This document shows, piece after piece, positions 34,054-44,500 of a stretch of 64,000 nt of DNA. Position 1 is the first letter of the stretch. Each line of letters opens with the position of its first letter. The notes under the pieces are model-generated. The model saw nothing but the letters and a program-made list of their open reading frames with translations. It was not told the DNA's origin and searched no databases. A program made the translations under genes and the position numbers. The stretch is from positions 39,990,299 through 40,054,298 of the forward strand of contig CM031610.1 in NCBI GenBank assembly GCA_018398815.1. Direction: 5' to 3'. The stretch comes from Conus ventricosus (lineage: Eukaryota > Mollusca > Gastropoda > Neogastropoda > Conidae).

Positions 34054-35619
34054 CTTCGGGAAGAAAATGTCAGATTTATCATTATCCCCGGACGATGACA
34101 GCGATGCAGTGCAGAATGACATTGAAACGTCACAGCAAGATGCCCAAGAAGGAGCATTGCAGCCACAGAACAGGTCACTGCAGGCAATGGCGAGCCACTG
34201 CACATTGACACCAGCCTGCAAGCACAAGACACTCAGACACTACCTCTGAATGTAGAGCCATACCAGCATAACCAAACAGAGGCAGTACTGCCGCTTTCAG
34301 AGATGGTGAAGATGAGAGGGTGAATATACCAGACTGGATCACCATTCCAGAGGTTGTTCTTACCACATCTTGAGAATGTTACCAGTGATCGACCGGCTGA
34401 ACATGTCGCGAGTGTGGCTGCAAGTGGCAAGCAGCAACTGCCAGGCCTTCCGTTTGGCAGGTGTTTGATTATGGTGTTTATTCACCTGCAGATTTTCCTG
34501 TGCATGAGGCAAGTAAGATCTTGGAGATTCAGTCTGCTCACCAGGAGTACTTGCATGTTGTAGAAGAGTATGGTGACAAATTTGTATGTGTTCATGTTGT
34601 TTTGTACTGTGAAGAGTCCCTTGAGGTGCTGAAGAAACTGACAAATTGTTGCAGAAATGTGAGGTACTGCTCTGTGGAAGTGTTTAATGAAACACGTGCG
34701 AACCTGCCTAAGCTTGTTGACTTAATGGCTTTTTTCTGTCAAACAATGATAGCATACAGGAGCTCTGCCTAAAAAATGTTCACTACAAAGAAGGCGAGCG
34801 TTACCTCATTGTTCCAGACGGATGTTTGCATTCGAAATGCATGCAGAAACTGAGTTTGATCAACTCGTTTACAGATGCCAATGTGTCGCAGTTAACATAC
34901 TTGGTAAATTTGTCAGAGCTGACAGTTTCTCCCCTCCAGTTGCGATACACCTGGCTCAGCCATCTGACAAAATCTTCTCTTCGTACACTAAAATATTGTT
35001 GGAGATCTTGACCTGCTGGATGATGAGGGTGGTTTCCGCTATCCTCAGAACTAAACTGGAGAAAGATCATGCAGTCTGCACAGTTCCAAGTGAAGTGTTA
35101 CCGAGTTAGCACAATGTCTCCGATGCTTTGTCCTGAAATCCCTGTCACCTGTCTGCTTGCTATGACATGTGTTATGTTGAAGTGGGCAGTCTGCTTCGGC
35201 TCATGAGACAATATTCAGAAACTCTGAACACATTAAGTTTCACATCCTTTGTGTCTTCATCGAGAACCAGACTGCTCCAAAGACCAACAGACGAGACCCC
35301 CATTATCAACATTGTTCAGAAATGTTCAAAGCTAACCAGTTTGGCTGTCCCCACTCGCTTGTATTCCAGCACTGTATTGCTGATGATTCAGCTCAACTCC
35401 AGTCTTCGAGACCTTACCATTCGAGAAGATTTGATTGACTATCAGCTGCATATTCCTCCACGTCTGAATGTTACAGATGAGGTGCGGAGTTTCACAGAGA
35501 AAAACTTCTCAAGTGAAATGTTTGTGTCAGCTATGAGCCATCTACTGAAACGCAAGTGGTATCCTTTGTACAGGACAGAATTTTCTCAGGTCCTTCATAG
35601 GCGATACTTTGACTGGTAA
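34054..35619 (+). CDS. F-box protein with LRR-like region (FBXO33/FBXO39-like), several frame breaks
   Basis: A strong splice acceptor (T-rich tract then CAG at 34051-34053) precedes the exon, and the first ATG (34067) opens MSDLSLSPDDDSD, an acidic N-terminus. The F-box spans about 34335-34470: IPEVVL, then HILRMLPVIDRLNMSRVW, then VWQVFDYG, read in three frames. Later blocks CRNVRYCSVEVF, DSIQELCLKNVHY, MQKLSLINSFTD, NLSELTVSPLQL and SSLRTLKYC look like leucine-rich repeats. The last part (35167-35619) has CSKLTSLAVPT and SSLRDLTIREDLIDY. Such proteins recruit substrates to SCF ubiquitin ligases. The 5' splice site argues against a processed retrocopy. Frame breaks are either pseudogene decay or assembly indels. 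An AATAAA lies near 35865. Confidence 0.7.
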
Positions 35620-35880
35620 GCTTGGTGCTGGCCGACTGTAATCAGTTCATTTGGCATACTGCAAGTTGTCATTGTCCAATGGAGGTGATCTGAGAACTTT
35701 TGGCACAAAAACACATTGTTTCACAGCCAGAAAGATAGTTTGTTTTATTTTGAATTTTCAAAAATAACTTTTCAGTAAGTTAGTTAATGCTTTTTTTTTT
35801 TATAAAAGTTTTATGCTACACAATTTCCAGATGTGTATTAAAGGGAAAAACAATTTTGTATTTTTAATAAAGGGGATGTG
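35620..35880 (+). terminator. Putative 3' UTR of the F-box gene
   Basis: AT-rich sequence after the stop with AATAAA at about 35865. It grades into low-quality block 2. Confidence 0.4.
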
Positions 35881-37930
35881 TTTTTTCTTTCATACAGAAG
35901 TTACTTTCTTTTCATGATTTGCTTAATTAAAAACTTTTGGGTAGGGGATTTCCCAGTTTTAAACAGACTGGGTTTTTTTTAAAAAGGCCCTGACCTGTTG
36001 CACACAAGTCTTCCAGAAACTTCGTTGTTTTTAAAACAGGGAAAAGGGAATTGTAAGTTTATTCTGTATATCCCCCCAAAATTTTGTGATGATACATTGT
36101 CAGTCTCTTTTAACTCATGCTTTTGTAAAGGAATAAATTTTTCCGTACTTTCATGATCCCCAGTGACCCATTTTTTTTTGGAGGGAAAAAACCCGTAGCT
36201 GCCAGCCTTTTGGAGGAAAAATTCGGGGGGAACCGGAGTGAAATGTTGGATGGGGAAAAAGGAATTTTAAACTTTTGACAAAAGCACATGACCCTCGTAA
36301 TGTGGTTTTTACAAACATGCATCATTACAATAATTCCCCAAAAACCCCTTACAATCTTTGGGGATTTTATTTGTGCAATTTTTTTTTCATCTCTAAAAAA
36401 CAATTCCACTTCCCCCCCTTTTTAAACACAATTTTTGAAGTCTATATTTTCCCCAAAGTTTGGGTTTTGGAAAAATTATGTTCTAAAAAAGGGAAACCCA
36501 GAAAAATTTTGGGGTGTTGGCCCCCTAAGCCTTACCATACATTGTGCATTCCGTGAACTGTGCTTTTTTCCCCAAGAATAAACATTTCCCTTTTTAATGG
36601 GGATCACTGACCGATGGGCTTTTTTTTGGGAACGGTTTTTTTATTATGGGTGTACAGACCCAATTTTACAATTAATTTGAACATGGAATGGTATTTTTTG
36701 GGGGTTTGGGTTGTTGTTTTATATTCAAAGCAAATGGTAAATTAATGAGTAGAAAACATGCAAAAAGTAAGGGGGTCGAGTCGCTTGCCTTTTTTCCTCT
36801 TGGTATTGTGTGAATTCGAGTTTTTAGTGCAGTCCTACGCACACTTCACCTTGCACTTCCATTCCACCCAAAAACGTGGTTTCGGCATTGTAATGCAATC
36901 CCATGTTTCTGTATGGTACAAATGTTTTATAGGTCACGGTGGGACTGGTTGAATCTGTAAAAAATGGCATGATATGTATTTTTGTTTCAGTGTGCACCCG
37001 CTAATCTATACACGTTGGGGGGTTCATGTCAAGGAAAATTTAAAAAAGAAAAAAGGAAAAAAAAAACATGCAAGTGTGCTTGTATTGTCTGGAAAAGTGC
37101 ATGTCCATTATCAAATGGGGGTTTATCATTACTCAAAATCAGCATTTTAAGTATATCATATTATTATATAATTAAATATTAAAAAAGCCAACCTTTAAGT
37201 AAATGGTTAAAGCACACATTTGCACAACTGCTAAGTGAACCACCCAAACCCCCGGGGAAAGGCTTTTTTTTCCCCCAAGATTCAGTTTTCGCCTCTTAAA
37301 ATGCAAAAGGCCAGAAAAATGGATAAATTTTTCAAATTCAATTTTCACTTCTTTTTGCCACCCTTGAATGCCAACCTTAATTAAAAGGGTCAGCACAACT
37401 GTTAAGTGAACCACCAACCTTACTTACCAGGGGAAAAGACCACTTCGGGAAAATTTTCACCTTTAGAATGAGGTTTCCAACCCACATGGATGGGAAATTT
37501 TTTTTCAAGGGACTTTTTATACCTCCTTTTTTTTTTCTTTCCCCAAAAAATTTTTCATGGCCCCTTTTTTTTTTTTCATCAAGGAAGAGGGCATTTTCCC
37601 GTTAAATTTTACAAAAAAAAAGTGGGGGCGCAGCTAAAATCTGGACCGCGATTGAATGCATTTTATGTTAAAGGGCATTTTTTTGAAATTGCTGGGGGCT
37701 CCACCTTTTTGGGTTTTCCTTGGGCAAGTGTCTGGCATTTTTGCTCTTCTAAATCTTCAAGTTACAATTTTCAAATGGCAGTAAATCGACCCCCCACCCG
37801 CCATTTTCATCACACAGACCAAACAAGCTTTTGGTGGTACAGGAACTTGGGGGTTTTTCGGGGGTTTGTCTAACTTTTTTTTAAAACTTTGATCCTTTTT
37901 TACTCCCCTTTTTTAAAAAACGGGTACTTT
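35881..37930. other. Low-quality block 2 (homopolymer-inflated sequence)
   Basis: Same texture as block 1: abundant runs of four or more of every base and no readable coding homology. Nothing should be annotated within it. Confidence 0.7.
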
Positions 37931-38004
37931 TGAATGGGGAAGAAGAAATCTTTGGTGTGTGCGTCTGTGGTCAAAATGTGTTCCACTCGCTCTAGACAAA
38001 ACTA

Positions 38005-38209
38005 CTGGGTCGATCTTTCTGGAAATTTGTAGCATGTTCATTATGGGTCAAGGATGATGCCCGACGCTTTAGTTTACAGTTACAGCCGTTACTAACGGCT
38101 GTAACGCTTTTTCTTCTTTATGGAATATCTCCGAAAGTACTTGGCCGATCTTTGTGAAAATTAGCAGGTGTGTTCATTATGGGTCACGGATGATGCCCGA
38201 TGTTTTAGT
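38005..38209. repeat. Two ~70-bp direct repeats around a perfect hairpin
   Basis: Copies at 38005-38073 and 38141-38209 share GGxCGATCTTT and TTCATTATGGGTCAMGGATG plus ATGCCCGA and TTTAGT. Between them lies a perfect 12-bp stem with a 3-nt loop (38079-38105, GTTACAGCCGTT / AACGGCTGTAAC). Confidence 0.85.
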
Positions 38210-39640
38210 GAAAACTGGGAGTACGTTTATATGCTTCGCATCTTGTTTCTTTTTCCTTTGGCATCTTTCTTCCACCAATTTTGAATTATCAAGAACATTT
38301 ATAAACTTTTTGCTTGGGTCGTTTTTGTCCCCGGTGTGCAGTAAGTTGGACTATGAATGTGAATCGATATGCTCAGAATACAAATGCATGCTCTTGATTT
38401 CATGTCCAGCTGCGCACAATGTGTTTTTACCTGATGAAGTCTGGGTGGGTTATCATTTCAGCAACAGTTCCCATGTAGCATGTCTTGTCAGAAAGTCACC
38501 TTTGTACCTTGAGAATCCTTTATTATCACATGTTGCTTTCATTGTCATTATGTGTTTCTTTCAATGTCATTAGGGAAATTTTAGAGTATGTGCAGACTAG
38601 TTAGGATTGGTCAACACATTTTGCCGATGCATGTAGAGATGACCACAGGTTGTGGAAATTGTTAATACATTGGACCATTTGAGAGATTTGTACATTGAAT
38701 TTGAAACTGCCCTCCTGAATATGCATAGTATGTTGTAAATGAGGTAGACTGCGATGTCTACTTGCGTCAGTTATGGCAGTTTATTTTTCCAGCACAATAC
38801 AAACCTAAAAAGGCATTGTCTTCTGCACAGGCAAATAATATTAGAATGGATGTACATAAGCAGACCCTTCTAGAAGGGCAGCTGCAGATTGGTTGTCAAA
38901 AACAGATGTTTGTTTTACCTTTCAGCTGTTATTCCAGTCTGTGCCGACACAGATGGGTACAAACCACTGCAACCCAGCTATGTTGAGAGCATTGAGAGAT
39001 TAAACGTACTGTGTAGATAGGACTGGGAGAATGCATGTTAAGATATATACCAGCTAGCCACAGTGGGCTGTCGTATCATCGAAACCAATTCCATACATGC
39101 ATGTTTACAACTCATGTGCTTGGGAGGACAGTTACACAGTTGAGATCTAGATTATTCACAACTGTTCAATATGTGGGTTATTCCATAAATCATTAAAGAA
39201 ATCAAGTCATTTTTTCTTCTTTTTTTTATGTTGATCCCACCCCTCTCCCAATTACCTGAGCATTTAGTACTACAGCAAATAACATGCAAAGTCGAACATG
39301 CTGTAAAAAAAAAAAATAAAATAACAGCAAGATTCACTTTAATGTAAGATACTTTAAAGAATATTCCTTAAGAAATACAGATTATGCTCATTTGACATTT
39401 ACCACACTACAATGTAGCCAGTGTTCATAATTTGTCAGTATTCATGTTTTGTTACATCTTCAATTTCTGAAACTGAAGAAATATCTATGAAAGCAGGAAT
39501 GTTTTTAAATTACACAATGCAAGAAGTATCTGAAGCATATTCAGACGCATTCTGCATCTTGTCAAGAATCATATCTTATCAAAACTATTATTAAAAGCCT
39601 GTGCACAAATTGCTTTCCATTAACACAAACAAGTGGGGTA
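38210..39640. other. Intergenic, nothing recognised
   Basis: Short ORFs without family resemblance; no repeat array seen. Confidence 0.4.
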
Positions 39641-39730
39641 AACTTTTGCTCCCATAAGAAAACCTAACACAGAGTAACTTTTATTCAAGACTGGCACAGC
39701 CTTTAAAACTTGAATAAAGTCAGACAAATA
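39636..39730 (-). repeat. Dispersed repeat copy B (~90 bp)
   Basis: It matches the repeat at 26222-26312 (shared core ACACAGAGTAACTTTTATTC then AAGACTGGCACAGCC), with a few single-base indels. Confidence 0.85.
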
Positions 39731-39919
39731 GGCTGGGGTGGGGGGTGGGGGGTGAGTTTTGAAGATGTGGAAGAAACTGGGAACTGAAATTAAGAAAATA
39801 ATTAAAGATACGAAAACTCTTCACTAGTGAAAAACTGCACACACACACAACATATCGTGTGTGATTCACCCACATTTTACCAGACATGCACACACACACA
39901 TCCTGTTCTTTTCTCAGCA

Positions 39920-39925
39920 TTTATT
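39920..39925 (-). terminator. RPL36A poly(A) signal
   Basis: AATAAA on the minus strand, 14 bp downstream of the stop codon. Confidence 0.75.
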
Positions 39926-39938
39926 GTGTACATCCAGT

Positions 39939-39959
39939 CTAGAACATGATCATCTGGCC
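39939..39959 (-). CDS. RPL36A: RPL36A last coding exon (21 bp)
   Basis: After a TTGCAG acceptor the minus strand reads GGC CAG ATG ATC ATG TTC TAG, giving GQMIMF. This is the conserved short C-terminus (family form GQxIQF). Confidence 0.9.
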   Translation of the reverse strand, partial: GQMIMF

Positions 39960-40538
39960 CTGCAACAGAAAAAAATAAAATCATGTTACTTGTTGATTTA
40001 TCTTGTATTGTCCACACTGGGGTACACAGATTCCTAAATTTCAATCCTTCTTGGAAAATAGAGACAATTTAAAACCAACATCAATTATTTCCTCCTCAAA
40101 CTGATTTGATCCTTTAATCTGTAGAATGAAGACGAGTTTAAATGATATACTTTTTCTTGCATTTTTTTTTCCCCACTGATTTTGTTCCCGTTCCTATACT
40201 TTGACATTTACATGCAACCAATGGCTTGTATATATATATAAAAAAAAATCTGATCTAAAAGAGAAAAAACAAAACAAAACAAAACCACGAATCATCTGCA
40301 AACACTACAATACATGGACAATAAACATGCATTTCAACTAAGTCAAGCATAAGAGGCCATTGACAGGGCTGTCAATTCATAAATTTTTTATTTCATATTA
40401 AACATGCACTGTCAAGCAAATGGGAACTGCTTCCGTTGTCCTGTTTGTCAATGCCCAGAAAAATGCCAAGAAGTGTTTCAGGTCAGCATCCAGTTTCCAA
40501 AGTAAAACCAACAAACTGAAAAAGCTATCTCTTCCCCT

Positions 40539-40590
<52 letters not shown>

Positions 40591-41254
40591 GGTCATCATT
40601 ACCAAATTACTAGAAAGTGAAAAAGAACTGGAGAAGCTGCACAGCTTGTTGCTACAATAACTTCAGCCTGTCGAGTATTACTTTGAGAATCTCACTGGGA
40701 AGCCTTGAGTGCTTCTGCAGCACATCTCACATGTTCCTTGACACAAAATGTCCAGAATCAACTGAATCATCTTGTGTGAGATCAATCCATACCCATTTAC
40801 TAGATCAAGTCACCACACTGAGGTCCTCCTCTACCCTGGCAATGCAATTTTTTAGGTAGGCATCCAATTTTCAAAGAGAACCCACAGAATATAATGTAAC
40901 CCCCCCCCCCCCAAAAAAAAACAAACCTTAAATATCCAAGAATCAACTAGCCATTTAATATTTTTCCCCTCCATTTCCAGTGATTTTGTATAATTAATTA
41001 TGCTTTTCAGCATTCTTATCCTCGATAGCACTGCAACATGATTTTCAGCATGTATAAAGTACTGTACCTTTCTCTTCTTGTCACCTCCCAACTCGAAGTG
41101 CTTGCACCGCTTGATGGGTAGCTGTTTTCTGTACTTGCAGGATGTACACTCCATACGCAGCACTATCTTCTTTGTGGTCTTGGCCTGTAAGCAGAGAAAA
41201 GAAGTGTCATCAGATCATTTAACAGACTTTACAATATTCAGTAACTTACTTTAA

Positions 41255-41291
<37 letters not shown>

Positions 41292-41500
41292 AATTCGCTT
41301 TTTTTTAAAATCGGGCTTCCCCATCAAAAAATTTACAAAAAATTTAAAAAACCCCCAAAACTTTTGCCTGTCAATGTAATAAATTCCTTTTTTTAGTTTT
41401 TGTTCCTAACGGGGTATAGTACCCTACCTTTTTCCTGAAAAAGGGCTTTGTCTGCCCAAACCAAAAACCAAATGCTTCCTGTAAAAAAGGGGCCTTTTCC
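39939..41500 (-). CDS. RPL36A: Ribosomal protein eL42 (RPL36A/RPL44), 3' exons
   Basis: A component of the large ribosomal subunit near the E site. On the minus strand, exon 41184-41068 encodes [20 protein letters not shown] and continues to [13 protein letters not shown]. The last exon, 39959-39939, encodes GQMIMF and a TAG stop. Introns are GT-AG and phase 0. The CTSC pair belongs to the protein's zinc site. Upstream, 41428 to about 41500 still shows the preceding exon (KP.FRKK before a GTAGGG donor) but its bases are corrupted. The poly(A) signal AATAAA (plus 39920-39925) comes only 14 bp after the stop, as usual for compact ribosomal genes. The 5' exons should lie in low-quality block 3 and cannot be read. 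Confidence 0.93.
40540..40588. repeat. Poly(C) run, 49 bp
   Basis: An uninterrupted C run within the last RPL36A intron (poly(G) on the sense strand of the gene). The proline-rich ORF across it is spurious. Confidence 0.95.
41068..41184 (-). CDS. RPL36A: RPL36A penultimate coding exon (39 codons)
   Basis: Acceptor TTACAG and donor GTACAG flank 117 bp in a single frame. The [15 protein letters not shown] segment is the family's signature. Phase 0 on both sides. Confidence 0.96.
41256..41289. repeat. Poly(A) run, 34 bp, left border of low-quality block 3
   Basis: A pure A run in an RPL36A intron. Clean sequence precedes it and homopolymer-inflated sequence follows it at once. Confidence 0.93.
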
Positions 41501-44500
41501 CCCTTCCCAAAAGATCAACTCATCAATTTAACAAACTTTTCTACGGCAAATTTGTGTGGCCACCAAACCCAAACAATAAAACATTAAAACTTTTCAAAAG
41601 GGTTTCCCCACAAGGCCAGAAAAAATTCATAAAAAAATTGCAGCAACAGAAAGGCGCTGCTGTCTGACCCCTTGCATTGCAAAAATTTACTCATTTTGCC
41701 TCAGTTTTTTTTATTTGTAAAAATTTAATGATTCAAGATACATTTTTTCAAAATACCTAAGAATTTATAAAGATAAACCCCCCAAAAGTAAACTTTCGAC
41801 GGGAACCTAAAAATCAGCCCCGCAACTCTCAAAAACTTCAAATTTTCAGAGTGGAATTAACTAAAATCAAAGATCCCTTTTGGGGCGGGGAACTTGGCAA
41901 AACTTTCCTCAAATATGGGTTAAATTTTATTTTCTTTAAAAAAAATTTTTTTTTTTAAAAGAACACTAAAACTGAAGCATAAAACATCACCTAAAATCAA
42001 TCAAGGGCCATAAAAAGGGACAGAATATTAAATACCCCCCTTAAAAAAAATTAAAACCCCAATTTAGAAAACTTAAAAATAAAAGGGAAACCCAACTTTT
42101 TTCTTTTTTTAAAATAGGCGTTACCTTTAAATTTTCCAAACATTTTAAAAAAAATTTTTTTAAATTTTTTAAAAAAAAGAGTTCCAGATTAATGAAAAAA
42201 AATTTAAATTTCCAAATCCAACTGAAACCAAAAAAAAATACTAAACTTAAATAACTGGGCCGAAAAAAATTCCCAATATGTCACAAGGCAAATAAAATCG
42301 TGTTCTATCCAATCAAGTCCCAACTATTAATGGGAGTGATTTAACTTACCTTGACGAACAGAACTTTGCCACCTTGTATTGATCATTTTATGCAAATGTT
42401 TTTTTTCTTTTTTAACCCTTGCAAAAGGTTTTTGCTTGTTTTGGGCCCGTTCACCTACAAAAAAAAACCGAAAGTGCTTTTAAAGCATAAACCATCCCGG
42501 GTTCAACTGACTTTATTTTCCCTAAAATGCTGAACTTGACAAAAATTTATTTCGGGAAGGGCAACATTTTTGGCAAACCAAACTAAGTAACCAAAAAAAT
42601 CAAAAAAAAATTTTACCTTCAAGCTCAACCCCTAACCTTTTAACCAATTCCCAAGGGTTTGTGTTTTGGAAAAATATACTACTAAAACTCAATATACTCA
42701 AAATAAAAAAAGAAAAAACTCAAAAAAAGGGGAAAACCCACACACAATGAAATCCTCTCTGTTTCCCTTGGAAAACCCCCTAAAAATTTTTCAACTGCCA
42801 TCCTCCCCACAGACCGGTTGCAACTTTGTGTTTCCTTTTTTGGGCAATACAGTTCCACCTCAACAAAGCTTACTTGTGTGTCAACATCCTATAAAAGCAC
42901 CTACCAAAAAAGCGGGTGCCATGTTCTAACACCAAGCGGCCCCAAACCCTTAGCCCATCCCCCAAATTTTGCTTTTAAAAAGCTCTTGGGGGGTTTAACA
43001 ACCCACATCAAGCAGCCTTGGACAAATGCTTAAATTTGGGTACTGAAAGCACCCAAAAAAGCCGCTAAACAGCAAAAAAGATAAGATAATTTTCTTATAG
43101 CCCCCGCCCGCAAAGGCCCCTCAGGGCTGTCACCATTTAAAAAAACTCACCATCATTTAAAAAAAAAAAAAAAAAACCAACTTTCACACATCTCGTTAAA
43201 TGACATCGCTAAAAAAGCCCCAAAAAAATTTTGTTAAAAATTTTTTCTCCGTAAAATTTTAAAATAAATAAAAAGGGAAAACTCTCTCAAAAACTAAAAG
43301 GATCCGCAGGCGGGACTTCCCCTGAACAGGATCTCAGGGACTTCCGCTGCCAGCAGCCCAATTTGCTAATAGAAAGAGGAAGGCCTAAAACTCAAATCCT
43401 GAAACATTGTAATCTTTAAAAACCTAAAGGGCCCAAACCAGCTTCAATCAAATCATTGAAAATTTTTTTTTTGGGAACCAAAGGGAAGGGTGAAATATGG
43501 CCCAAAATTTTTATACATTTAAATTTTTAAACCCTTAGAAAAACCCAAAGTAAAATTTGGGCTTATTTTTAAAACACTACAACTGAAGGTAAGACATTCA
43601 AATAATAAAAAAAAAAAAAGAAAAAAAAAAAGGAAGTCCGGGCATACTGTCCCGCCTTACCAAAAATTTTTCCCCCAATTGGAAAAAAATTTTCAATTTC
43701 TGAAAAAATTAAATGCACCCAGTTTTTTGTTTCTACATTTTTAGTTTTATTGTTTTTCACAAAAGGGAGCTTTTTCAAAACTTAAAAATTGGAACAAAGT
43801 ATACAAAACAGTATTTTACCAATCCTGGCTCACTTGTTTCACCACCGATTTTGGGGCCCGAAAGGGGGCCTAAAAGCCGCCAAACCTTTCCTGAAAAGAA
43901 ACCAAAAAAAAACAAACCCAAACAAAAAAACCCATATTTGTGGCAGGGTTATCCTTTTTTAATACTTTTTTAAACAAAGGGTTTTCAAGAGTAGGGGAAA
44001 AAGTAGCCAAAAAACTGAAAAACAAGCCCCCATAGAGTAAGGGTGGGGAAAAGGGGCCGTGACTAAACCCGGCTTCAAAAACAAAAGGGTGCCCTGTTCC
44101 CCGGCTTTCTTTTCAGGGGTGCCCAACGCCCCTTTCTCTGCAGGGGGCAGGAAAAGCTTTTAATTGCTATTTTCCGGCCTACCTGCCCGGGCACTTTTGG
44201 GGTTTTTTCTCCCAGGGGATTCTAAGTTAAAAAATTTTTGAATCGCAAATACTTTTCAACAGTTTTAAATAGATTAAATTGTGTGGAAGACAGGGAATCA
44301 CACAACTTTAAATATAACCACCCCCAAACACACACACACACACAAAACCCCTAAAACTTTCAAACACGCACATACCTACATGCACACACACCACATAAAA
44401 CCACACACACACACACCCCCAAAACACCACACATACACACAGGGGCCCCTCACACACAGGGGGGCCCACACACACAAAAACAAGACGGGCCATACCCACC

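Noticed and set aside
40590..40600. C-box-like ATGATGA on the minus strand, considered as an intronic snoRNA of RPL36A
   Set aside because: No D box at a suitable distance and a 49-base homopolymer would lie inside the RNA.
40420..40620. ORF ending in a long poly-proline tract
   Set aside because: The proline tract is the 49-C run; the remainder shows no family and lies in an intron of RPL36A on the other strand.
40760..40790. AAGATGATTCAGTTG on the minus strand, considered as the RPL36A final exon
   Set aside because: No stop follows in frame and no good acceptor; the exon at 39939-39959 fits the family C-terminus and splice phase exactly.
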